Positions 9,983-19,566 of a DNA stretch of 64,000 nt are shown here, piece by piece (positions within the stretch are counted from its first letter, which is position 1; the number at the start of each line of letters is the position of its first letter). The notes beneath the pieces were generated by a model. It worked only from the letters and a program-made list of their open reading frames with translations, searched no databases and had not been told where the DNA came from. The stretch is from positions 1 through 64,000 of the forward strand of contig QPMI01000686.1 of NCBI GenBank assembly GCA_004431415.1, read 5' to 3'. Made by a program: the position numbers and the translations under genes. The DNA is from Cyanophora paradoxa. Lineage: Eukaryota > Glaucocystophyceae > Cyanophorales > Cyanophoraceae.

Positions 9983-12900
9983 ATGTCTCTGACGGACGAG
10001 CGGCGGCATCGAGCGGAGCGGCCGGTGGCGGCGGGGGCGGGGGCGGCGGCATCGACGCCCGCGCGGCCGGCGGCAGCAGCGGCGGCGGCGGGGGCGGGGG
10101 AGCGGGGGGCGGGGGCGTGCGAGCGCTGCGGGGGGCGGGAGCGGGAGTTCGGGTCGCTGCGGGAGACGATCGCGGCGCTGCGCTCGCAGCTGGCGTCGCT
10201 GGAGGCGCAGCGGGGCGCGGCGGAGGCGGAGCGGCCCGAGTCCCACAAGCTCCTCTCCCTCGCCGCCGGCCTCGTCGCCCTCAAGGCCGAGGCCCGCCCC
10301 CCGCGCCCCTGACCCCAGCGACCCGACCCGACGGGGGCCGCAGGTGGACGGGATCCAGCGGGCCCTCGCGGCGGAGCAGCAGGCCGGCAACGCCCTCCGC
10401 GCCTCCCTCGCCCTCGTGCGCCCAGCGTACGTACCCCCCGACGCCCGGGCCCACGGTACCCCCCGCCAGGCCGAGAAGCAGCTGCTGGCGGAGCGGGCGA
10501 CCATCGTTGAGATGCGGACGACCGCCGACGCGAACCAGGCGCCCCGCCCCGCCGCCCCGCCCGAAATGCGGCCCCGGCGGGATTCGAACCCGCGCGGCGC
10601 AGCTGGCCCTGTCAGAGGAGCGCCGGCTGCGCATCGAGGCCCTCGTGGCCGCCGAGCGCCTCAAGGTGCGGTACCCCCCAGCACCAACCGCGTACCCCCC
10701 TGAGTCCTCCCCCCCCTGCAGGCGGAGATGGAGGCGCTGCGGCAAGGCGGCACCGTGCCCTCCGACGTGGCGCAGCAGGCCGCCGCCGTGCGTCTCCGCT
10801 GTACCCTTCTGACCCGCGCCCCCGGACCCCCGACGCGGGAGGGGGTGCAGGCGGCTGGCGAGCTGGCGGCGCTGCGGGCGACTGGGGCGGCGCTGGAGGC
10901 GCGCGCGGCGGCGGCGGCGGCCTCGGAGGCGAGCCCTCAGGTTGCGCGCGGGGCGGGCCGCCCTGCGCTGAAGGGAGGGCGCAGGAGCGGCTGCGGGAGC
11001 AGGTGGCGGCGGCAGCACGGGAGGCCGGGGCGGCCGGCGAGCGCGCGCGGGCGGAGGCGGCGCGGGCTGCAGAGGCGCAGCAGCGCGCGGCGGCCCTGGA
11101 GGGCGAGCTGAGCGCCGCGCGGGCCGCCCTCGCCGCCGCCCAGCAGCAGCCGCCCCCTTCGCCGCCGCCGGCGCCGGAGGCCGCCCCTGCCGGGCCCCCG
11201 CCGGAGCTGCTGGAGCGGGCGAGCCGGCCCCGCAAGCCCGCGCCCCGCACCCGCCCGACGGCCGCGCAGATCTCAGAGCTCGAGGCGGAGCTGCGGGAGG
11301 CGCGGGCCGACGCCGCCCGCAGCGTGCGCGCCCCCGCGCCCGCCTGCACCCGCACGATGGAACCCAACCCTCGGCAGGGCGCCGAGCGGGACGGACTGCG
11401 CGAGGAGCTGATTCGCGCGCGGGCCGAGGCCGTACCCCCCGCCTCCGCCGACGAGGCTATGGTGCAAAAAGGAATCCCGTACCCCCTGCCGCGCTCCGGA
11501 CCGACTCGGGTGCAGGTGGCGGCGCTGAAAGCGGAGGTCGAGGCGCAGCGCGGCGCGGCGGACGCGCTCAAGGTCGGACGGCGTACCCCCCGCGTCTTCT
11601 CCCCCTCGCTTGCGACCCCGCGGGGCGCGGGCAGGCGGCGGCGGCGTCGGCGCAGGAGGCGCAGAAGCTCGCCGAGCGCGAGCTCGCCGGCGCCCGGGAC
11701 GCCGTTCGGGCACGTACTCCCCCTCCTCCCTCCCCTACCCCCTCAGCGCGCGCCCGTGTGCCCCGGCCCCTCTGACGGCGGCGGCAGGCGGCGGAGCAGC
11801 GGGCGGCGGCGGCGGAGGTGAAGCTGGCGGCCGCGCAGGAGGCGGCCCGGGTGCGGCCGCCGCAGTGCGCCCTGCCGCGCCCCGCGCCGCCGCTCAGCGG
11901 GCGGCAGGCGGCGGAGGCGCGGGCGGCGGCGCTGGAGGCGCAGGCGGCGGAGGCGGCGCCGCGGGAGGCGGCGACGACGGCGGAGCTCGAGCGGGCGCTG
12001 GCGGAGGAGCGCGCGGCAGCGGCGGCGGCGCGCGGGGAGGCGGAGGCGGCGCGGAGCGAGGCTGCGCGGCTGCGGGAGGAGGCCGAGCGGCTCGCGGCGG
12101 CGGCGTCGTCGTCGGGGGCGCGGAGGCGCGGGTGGCGGAGGCGGAGGGGCGGGCGGCGGAGGCAGCGCGGGGGCGCGCGGAGGCGGAGGCGCGCGCGGCG
12201 GCGCTGGAGGCGGCGCTGGCGGGGGAGCGGGAGGCGGGGGCGCGGGCGCGGGAGGAGGCGGCGGCGGGCTCGCCGCCCCGCCGCCCGCCTCGCCGAGCTC
12301 GAGCGCCAGGCCCGCCCCGGCCCGCTCCCCCACGCCTCCCCCCGGCGCTGACGCGGGGCGGGGGCCAGGTGCAGGCGGAGCGGGAGGCGGCGGCGCGGCT
12401 CCGCGAGGACGCCGTCCGCGAGTCGGCCGCCCGCGAGGCCCGCCCCGCCCCCGCCCCCGCCCCGCCCCGCCCCCATTTGCTGAGGGTCCCCTTAGGCGGC
12501 GCTGGAGGAGGCGCACCGGGCGCACCGGGCGGCGGACGAGCGCGCCGAGGCGCTCGGCGCGCAGCTCGCCCGCGCTGCCTCCGAGAAGGCCCGCCCCGCC
12601 CGCCCCGCCCGCCCGCCCCGCGCCGGGAGCGAGGGGGCGCGGGGGCGCAGGGGGCGCTGGAGGAGCGGGCGCGGACGCTGGAGGGGCGCCTGGCGGCCGC
12701 CGAGCAGGCCCGCACCGAGCTCGCCGCCACCAGCCTCAAGGCCCGCCCCGCCCCACCCCCGCCCCCGCCCCGCCCCCAGCCGAGCGGGGCGGCAGTTCGC
12801 GGCGGCGGAGGGGCGCATCGAGGAGCAGCGCTCGCGCGTGGCGCAGCTCGAGGCGCAGGTCCGGCCCCGCCCCGCACCCGCCCCGCACCCGCCCCGAGCC

Positions 12901-14140
12901 CGAGCCCGCCGCCGCTCGCAGATCGCGCGGGGCAAGCCAGCGGCGCCGACGGCCTCGTCCCCCACCACGCCCCGCTCCAACACGCGCTCCGTGGTCCCCG
13001 CCGCGTACCCCCTCTCGCTTCTCCTCCGCTCACCGTACCCCCCAGCCGGGGCGCTCGAACTCGACGCTGACGGCGGGGGCCCTCTCCGCGAGCGGGGTAC
13101 AGCTGCTCAGCGACGCCGAGCGGAAGAAGGCCCGCATCCCCCCCTCTCCCCGAACGCCGTACCCCCGCCCCCGGCGAGCTCGGGGCGCAGCTGGTGGCGG
13201 AGCACGCCAAGTACCTCGGGGTCGACCCCGGCGCGCTCCCCGCCCCGGGCCCGCCCCCCCGCCCCGGCTCTGACGTGTACGTACCCCCCGCAGAGAGGGA
13301 GCCGCAGCTGATGTGGGTCGCCGAGCGCGCCCTCGGCACCGGCCTCCCCATCGGCTGGGAGGCCCGCCCCGCCCCGGGTACGCCGACCATCGTTCTGTCC
13401 CTGACGGGGGCGGGGTACAGGAGCACGTGCACGAGAACAACCTGTTCTTCTGGAACGGGTGGACAGAGGAGAGCACGTGGGAGCACCCCGTGGTACCCCC
13501 ATGCCCCCTTCCTCTGCCCCTGTGTTTCCACGAACCCGTACCCCCGCAGGATGTGTTCTTCCAACGTACCCTGGCGGATCTGCGGGCAGGGGGGGCCCTC
13601 CTGGGCGCACTTGTTACGACGCTCACCCCACAGGCCCGCCCCGAGGCGCCGTACCGCCGCCCCGGCCCCGCCTGACCCGACCCCTTCCGCAGCTCGCAAA
13701 GCATATCTCCGCGGATCCGAAGTATGGTGCGGGTCGCCTCCCTTGCCGTACCCCGGCTGTGGGGGGCCACGAACAATCCGTACCCCCCGCAGGCCTTCAG
13801 GTCCCCGAGACGGCGGGCGCCCTTATCGTCGACACGCTCCCCAACTCGGGCGCCGAGGCCCGCCCCCCGCCGGCGCCCCCAGACCCGGCGCCGCGCTGAG
13901 GCTCGGCGCGGCCGCAGAGGGGCGGCCTCAAGAGGGGCGACGTCGTCGTCGAGGCGAACGGTACCCCCGTCGAGAACGCCGCCGGCTTCGCGACTGTGCG
14001 CCGTACCCCCCTCCAGGCCCTCTGTCTCTCGTGCGGCGAGCGACGGGGCGCAGGCGGCGGAGGGGTTCGGGAAGGGCGAGCGCTGCAAGCTGCGCGTGCG
14101 GCGAGGGACGGACGGCAAGTCCTACTCCGTCGTCCTGTGA
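9983..14140 (+). CDS. coiled-coil protein with CEP164-like WW region and C-terminal PDZ-like domain
   Basis: ATG 9983 starts MSLTDERRHRAERPV; a CERCGG knuckle (about residue 45) leads into a very long Glu/Ala/Arg heptad-rich coiled coil made of about 18 small exons (10140-12860), with peptides such as REFGSLRETIAALRSQLASLE, EMEALRQGGTVPSDVAQQAA and SELEAELREARADAA. At about 13170-13600 the exons read QLVAEHAKYLGVDPGALP, EPQLMWVAERALGTGLPIGW and EHVHENNLFFWNGWTEESTW-EHP. A helical LG-D segment followed by a WW with two Trp and a final STWEHP is the arrangement of the N-terminal region of centriolar CEP164. The C-terminus, GGLKRGDVVVEANGTPVEN to YSVVL, has the GLxxGDxVxxxNG signature of a PDZ fold. 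Stop at 14138-14140. One intron (10539-10602) is GC-AG. A basal-body or cilium role is inferred. CEP164 proteins normally carry the WW near the N-terminus, so the order here is unusual. Confidence 0.7.
10570..10593 (-). other. antisense tRNA T-arm fragment inside an intron
   Basis: On the minus strand 10577-10593 reads GCGGGTTCGAATCCCGC, a perfect 5-bp T stem with the TTCGAAT loop, followed by CGGGGCC like a 3' acceptor strand. No D-arm or matching 5' acceptor strand precedes it, so it is only the 3' third of a tRNA. It lies within the 64-nt GC-AG intron 10539-10602 of the CEP164-like gene. Confidence 0.6.
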
Positions 14141-14916
14141 GGCCCGCCGGGTTGGGGCCCGCCGGTTGGCGTGGGCACGGATGCCCTCGAGCAGCTTTGA
14201 TTTTAATTATTGCACGGTCGTGGGCATGGGTCTCGGTTGAGATTTTCCGGAACGAATTGTTGATGCATCGATTCATTCATAGAGCATGCGCAAGAAACTC
14301 ATTCTTTTGAATGCTAGGAGTTGTTCGCGCTCGCCACATGTATACGAATTAATATTCGAATATATTAATATTAATGCACACGTACATGTGCGCATGCATC
14401 GTGACACGTAAACCCAAGTCAGAAGGACTAGGTTTCCAGTGCCATAAGGCGTGCTCTCAGAGTCTTGCGTGCTGTAGCTGTGCGGCTCCGGCAGGCTGGC
14501 AGTGCAGGCGAGCGGAACTAGTGTGATGACAGAAAGAGCAAGTGCCGGGTACAAGTGTGTCGCCGGGGGATGGACCCGGGACGGGGTACATGAAAAGTAG
14601 TGGGGATCTAATCGCGGCACTCTGCGCAAGCGACGCAGCCGCTAGTAGTGCCAAGTACCGCGAGTAACGCGACTCGGGGCGCCGGCTCCTGACGGCAGAA
14701 AGCCGTGAGGCAATGTAAGCCTGCAGCTATATACCTAATTATATAAGCGCTAGCCTGACACGAGGATCGCCTGAACACGTATACCTAAAGCCTGCAGCGC
14801 TAGCGAGCGCTGCGAGCAGCTGGACGACGGCAACTTGTTGACTGAAGACTTCACTGTATTGATTCCGACCGACGGCGCCGGCGCGCCGCGCTGTTGAGTG
14901 CCCATGGATCCGGAGG
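14141..14916. other. AT-richer intergenic spacer before the satellite
   Basis: No gene seen. It contains palindromic AT-rich DNA (AATTAATATTCGAATATATTAATATTAAT near 14347-14375, given here as a region only) and ATATACCTAATTATATAAG near 14730. The last 60 bp grade into the first 184-bp repeat. Confidence 0.45.
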
Positions 14917-15940
14917 GCCCCAGCGTGCCGAGAGGCCGCCACGGGACTCCCGCCGTGTCGCCAGTAGCGAGGCGGGGGCTGGTGGACTGGCTCTGCCGTT
15001 GACTCCGATGTGTCGGGCTGGAGATAACGTCGGGCGTCGTCGCTGACAGTGGCGCAGTACGCCGTTGACGACGCGACGCGCTGCTGGAGGCCCGTGGAGG
15101 ACCCCGGCGTGCCGAGAGGCCGTCGCGGGACTCCCGCCGTGTCGCCAGTAGCAAGGCGGGGGCCGGTGGACTGGCTCTGCCGTTGACTCCGATGTGTCGG
15201 GCTGGAGATAACGTCGGGCGTCGTCGCTGACAGTGGCGCAGTACGCCGTTGACGACGCGACGCGCTGCTGGAGGCCCGTGGAGGACCCCGGCGTGCCGAG
15301 AGGCCGTCGCGGGACTCCCGCCGTATCGCCAGTAGCGAGGCGGGGGCCGGTGGACTGGCTCTGCCGTTGACTCCGATGTGTCGGGCTGGAGATAACGTCG
15401 GGCGTCGTCGCTGACAGTGGCGCAGTACGCCGTTGACGACGCGACGCGCTGCTGGAGGCCCGTGGAGGACCCCGGCGTGCCGAGAGGCCGTCGCGGGACT
15501 CCCGCCGTGTCGCCAGTAGCGAGGCGGGGGCCGGTGGACTGGCTCTGCCGTTGACTCCGATGTGTCGGGCTGGAGATAACGTCGGGCGTCGTCGCTGACA
15601 GTGGCGCAGTACGCCGTTGACGACGCGACGCGCTGCTGGAGGCCCGTGGAGGACCCCGGCGTGCCGAGAGGCTGCCGCGAGACTCCCGCCGTGTCGCCAG
15701 TAGCGAGGCGGGGGCCGGTGGACTGGCTCTGCCGTTGACTCCGATGTGTCGGGCTGGAGATAACGTCGGGCGTCGTCGCTGACAGTGGCGCAGTACGCCG
15801 TTGACGACGCGACGCGCTGCTGGAGGCCCGTGGAGGACCCCGGCGTGCCGAGAGGCTGCCGCGAGACTCCCGCCGTGTCGCCAGTAGCGAGGCGGGGGCC
15901 GGTGGACTGGCTCTGCCGTTGACTCCGATGTGTCGGGCTG
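14917..15940. repeat. 184-bp tandem satellite, about 5.6 units
   Basis: Unit starts at 14917, 15101, 15285, 15469, 15653 and 15837, exactly 184 bp apart, with the last unit cut at 15940. Units differ at only a few bases: the first is the most diverged, and GGCCGTCGCGGG alternates with GGCTGCCGCGAG after GCCGAGA. Minus-strand frames stay open through the array because the unit lacks stops in all three of them. I regard the resulting 524-aa frame as an artefact and not a gene. One further 1.4-unit piece lies at 17166-17420. Confidence 0.9.
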
Positions 15941-16263
15941 AATGCGCAGCAGGCCGCGGAGCATGCGAGAGACCGCGGGTGCTGATCGAGTGGGCCGCTG
16001 CGGGAGGACGAGTCCAGCCGCCGGGGGGCCTCGCTGCGGAGGGGCAGTGCCGCGATTCGGGCGAACCCTAACACGGGCTGCCCTCACGCAGCGCCTCCGC
16101 CGCCGACGCTGGGCGTGCTCTCGGCTGCTGGAGCCGTTGCTGGCCAAGGACGGCGCTTCGGGCCGAACGTGTCGCTGGGCTGCATTGCTGAACATGGCGC
16201 TGCAAGTCGCCGAGAGGACGGCACGCGACTCCCGCCGTGTCGCCAGTAGCGAGGCGGGGGCCG
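15941..16263. repeat. duplicated block, copy 1 (about 325 bp)
   Basis: Starts GAATGCGCAGCAGGCC and ends with a 38-bp piece of the 184-bp unit (GCCAGTAGCGAGGCGGGG). A second copy lies at 17421-17748 in the same orientation, with a handful of differences. It contains CGAACCCTAACACGG near 16066. No convincing coding frame. Confidence 0.8.
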
Positions 16264-16311
16264 GCGGGCAAGCGCTGCTGTTGACTGCGATGCGTTGGGC
16301 TAAACGACGAC

Positions 16312-16844
16312 GACGTACGGACACGCAGCCGCTACGCGAGCGGGTGCAGGCCGAAGAGGTCGACGGCAGGGTTGATGATCTTCACGAGCGGGGTGCTCTG
16401 AAGATCGACGACGTACGGACACGCAGCCGCTACGCGAGCGGGTGCAGGCCGAAGAGGTCGACGGCGGGGTTGATGATCTTCGCGAGCGGGGTGCTCTGAA
16501 GATCGACGACGTACGGACACGCAGCCGCTACGCAAGCGGGTGCAGGCCGAAGAGGTTGACGGCGGGGTTGATGATCTTCGCGAGCGGGGTGCTCTGAAGA
16601 TCGACGACGTACGGACACGCAGCCGCTACGCGAGCGGGTGCAGGCCGAAGAGGTCGACGGCAGGGTTGATGATCTTCGCGAGCGGGGTGCTCTGAAGATC
16701 GACGACGTACGGACACGCAGCCGCTACGCGAGCGGGTGCAGGCCGAAGAGGTTGACGGCGGGGTTGATGATCTTCGCGAGCGGGGTGCTCTGAAGATCGA
16801 CGACGTACGGACACGCAGCCGCTACGCGAGCGGGTGCAGGCCGG
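16312..16844. repeat. 98-bp tandem repeat, about 5.4 units
   Basis: GACGTACGGACACGC recurs at 16312, 16410, 16508, 16606, 16704 and 16802, exactly 98 bp apart. Single-base variants such as AGGTCGACGG versus AGGTTGACGG distinguish units in an alternating pattern. The units are directly adjacent with no unique spacers. It is flanked by single-copy-looking DNA (16845-17165) that shows no gene. Confidence 0.9.
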
Positions 16845-17165
16845 AAAGACGCTCGACGACAGTCTGCAGGCCGCGGCTGCTGCGTGAGCAGGCGTGACCC
16901 GCGTCCGAAGTGTTCGACTTCGCCGACGCGATTGAAAACATGAGGGTGCCGACTGCGCTGGAGGGTTTGGTCGAGCTGTCGTTGCTTATCGCAAACTGTG
17001 CTGTTGATAGTGTTGTCAACGGCTGCGGCGCCCTCAGAAGCGTGCACGAGCACGGAGATCACAGGGAGCGAAGCGACAGCAACGACAACGCGCGGTGCTG
17101 AAGAGTGCACCAGGTTCCACGTTGTCCGCCGGTGCAACGAGCTGCCCAAAAGGCAGGTCGCTACG

Positions 17166-17748
17166 AGCGTGCCGAGAGGCTGCCGCGAGACTCCCGCCGT
17201 GTCGCCAGTAGCGAGGCGGGGGCCGGTGGACTGGCTCTGCCGTTGACTCCGATGTGTCGGGCTGGAGATAACGTCGGGCGTCGTCGCTGACAGTGGCGCA
17301 GTACGCCGTTGACGACGCGACGCGCTGCTGGAGGCCCGTGGAGGACCCCGGCGTGCCGAGAGGCCGTCGCGGGACTCCCGCCGTGTCGCCAGTAGCGAGG
17401 CGGGGGCCGGTGGACTGGCTGAATGCGCAGCAGGCCGCGGAGCCTGCGAGAGACCGCGGGTGCTGATCGAGTGGGCCGCTGCGGGAGGACGAGTCCAGCC
17501 GCAGGGGGGCCTCGCTGCGGAGGGGCAGTGCCGCGATTCGGGCGAACCCTAACACGGGCTGCCCTCACGCAGCGCCTGCGCCGCCGACGCTGGGCGTGCT
17601 CTCGGCTGCTGGAGCCGTTGCTGGCCAAGGACGGCGCTTCGGGCCGAACGTGTCGCTGGGCTGCATTGCTGAACATGGCGTTGCAAGTCGCCGAGAGGAC
17701 GGCTACGGGACTCCCGCCGTGTCGCCAGTAGCGAGGCGGGGGCCGGCC
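17166..17748. repeat. second satellite segment: 1.4 units of the 184-bp repeat plus block copy 2
   Basis: 17166-17420 carries one full and one partial 184-bp unit. From 17421 the sequence repeats the block at 15941-16263, again ending in GCGAGGCGGGGGCCGG. Order and orientation match the first segment, so the whole is a higher-order repeat interrupted by the 98-bp array. Confidence 0.85.
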
Positions 17749-18192
17749 GTACAGGCGGCAGCGACCGCAGCAGAGCTCTCTCCGCGCGGCCTCCTCCAGG
17801 TCCCTCCTCCCGCACCGCCTCGCGCCCTGGGCCTCCTCCCGCCCCAGCGCCGCCTCCTCCATCACCTGACGTGACGGCGGCGGGTGGCAGGTTCAGCGAG
17901 GAAGAGAAGAGGCGGGAGGTGGGGGCGGGGAGGACGAGTGTCGTGTGACCGAGCCCCGAGGCGAGTCGGCGAAGTGGGGCCTGGGGCGCCCCCGCATCAG
18001 GCGCTGCAACGCGGGGCGCGCGCCCGTTTGGGCTCGCGAGAGCAATGGAGGCACCAGACGCCTCGACCCGCCTCCCGATGCCGGTCCAGATGACGTGTAC
18101 GCCTGCGAGCGGCTGAGGGGCGGCGCGAGAGGAGGGGGGAGAGAAGTGACCGTGATTGGCGGGACCGACCGCGGGGCACGAATGCAACGCGG
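17749..18192. other. possible truncated exon next to the satellite, then non-coding DNA
   Basis: On the minus strand 17755-17873 reads VMEEAALGREEAQGARRC and further Glu/Arg-rich residues after a CAG acceptor, which looks like a coiled-coil exon. It runs straight into satellite sequence. It may be the broken 3' end of the minus-strand gene to its right. The remainder shows no clear coding signal. Confidence 0.35.
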
Positions 18193-19139
18193 CTAGCAAC
18201 ACGGGCCCGTGAGTGGGGGCCGGCTCGAGCGAGGGCGAGGCGGGAACTGCCCACAGCTGCAGCTCCAGCTCCCACGTGCAGAGGCCGGTTCTCGGCGGTT
18301 CTCCCGCGCGTCCAGCGACGTCATCCCCGCCCCGCCCTTGGCCGGGCCGATCAGCGCCGCCGTCCGCCGGTCCCCCAGCCCGTAGAACGCCAGCTCCAGC
18401 CGCTGCCGGCGCTCACAAGGGGCGGGCGGGCGCGCCGGGGCAGAGGAGGGCGGACCTCGGCGCCCTCGACGCGGCGCCCGACGCTCCAGGTCCCGCGTGC
18501 CTTCGCGGGCCGCGGCCGTGGGGCCCCATGCTCTCCTCGAGCCGCCCCCTCGCCGGCTCCGGCGTCCCCAGCGCCCTGCGGGTGCGATCGGGGGCGGCAG
18601 CGGCCGGCGCCGGCGACCGCGCGGGGCCGGCGCGCACGCGTGGAGCATGGGCGGCAGGCTGCTGCAGGAGCGCGAGCCGTCGATCGAGTGCGACGTGCCC
18701 CCCGGCGAGCGCGACGGGTACGCCTCCTCCACCAGGCGCGCCGCGAGGGGTATAGGGATCGGGATGGGCGCCGCGCTGTCCCGCGAGACCACTGCGCGCG
18801 GAGGGGCCGCTCGACGCCCGAGGACGGGGCGGCGGCGCCGGCGCACCGCGGCGGACGGCTTCGTAGGAGCGGGCGAAGGAGAGCGAGCGGCCCTGGTGCC
18901 CGTAGCCTGGGTCCGCCGAGGCGCGGCCGCCCAAGCGCGCGGCGATGCCGCCGGCGTGGCGGGCGAGGGCGCGGCCGGCGGCGCTGCCCTCGCTGCCGTC
19001 GCTGTCCGAGCTCGTGATGCTGCTGCCGCTCGCCTCGCCCTCGCTCGCCCCGGGGCTCAGCGCCGCCAGCAGCGCCGCCGTCGGCCCCGCCCGCGCCCGC
19101 TCCCGCGAGGGCGTCCGCAGCGCGCGGAGGCGCGTTCAT
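18193..19139 (-). CDS. uncertain multi-exon gene, Ser/Arg-rich product
   Basis: Minus-strand peptides with natural composition are LSPGASEGEASGSSITSSDS (about 19030-18990), YGHQGRSLSFARSYEAVRRG (about 18905-18845), PIPIPIPLAARLVEEAYPSR with HSIDGSRSCSSLPPMLHACA (about 18770-18640) and RRQRLELAFYGLGDRRTAAL with AKGGAGMTSLDARENR (about 18410-18300). They occur in more than one frame with GC-rich intron-like DNA between. Start and stop are not settled: 18193-18195 is a TAG in one frame, but the gene could continue to the exon at 17755-17873. No family recognised. Confidence 0.4.
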
Positions 19140-19566
19140 CCTGGATTCACGTCAGGCCTGGATTTTGAGGCGTCAGGAGAGGTACTTAAAAGTTCAGCAT
19201 CGCGATCAGCCTTGCTGACCTCGCTGTCGAGCAATGTGATCCTCTTGTCAGGTCATTGTAGCGTTGTCGATGATACGGGAAATTGTGCGCAAGATTGATG
19301 CGTCGCAATAATAGCCCCAGGGAATCAAGATCAATGATCAAGATGGAAAGTCCAGTGTTCCTAATGCGGTAGATGGCACGGGGAAATGTGTCCAGTGATC
19401 GAGTGGATATTAAATGTTTTTTAATTTTGAGAGTAGAGACTTGGTGTTGCTTTTTCGGCTGCAGTAGCTTATAGCTGCGATGCGTTGGTTGAGGCCTGCA
19501 TGTGAGCCACGGTCTTGACGCAAAGTCAGTGTTCCGGAGGCCACTCCTCAACCGCACAGCCAACGT
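19140..19566. other. AT-rich intergenic spacer
   Basis: GC drops sharply at about 19140 and stays lower up to about 27000. No gene, repeat or RNA seen. It probably holds the 3' end region of the minus-strand gene whose stop lies at 19567. Confidence 0.4.

Noticed and set aside
10570-10645. tRNA gene on the minus strand
   Set aside because: Only T-arm and 3' acceptor strand are present; no D-arm, anticodon arm or matching 5' acceptor strand.
11894-13699. 601-codon minus-strand frame
   Set aside because: Antisense to the coiled-coil exons; Arg/Ala/Pro/Ser only; no splice logic.
16064-16076. telomere-like CCCTAA in the duplicated block (also near 17549)
   Set aside because: A single AACCCTAA in each copy, not a tandem array; chance match.
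14750-16324. 524-codon minus-strand frame over the 184-bp satellite
   Set aside because: Product of a stop-free tandem repeat of non-triplet length; peptide periodicity follows the DNA, not codons.
16312-16844. CRISPR-like array
   Set aside because: The repeats are 98 bp and directly adjacent without unique spacers, in a eukaryotic genome. It is a tandem satellite.
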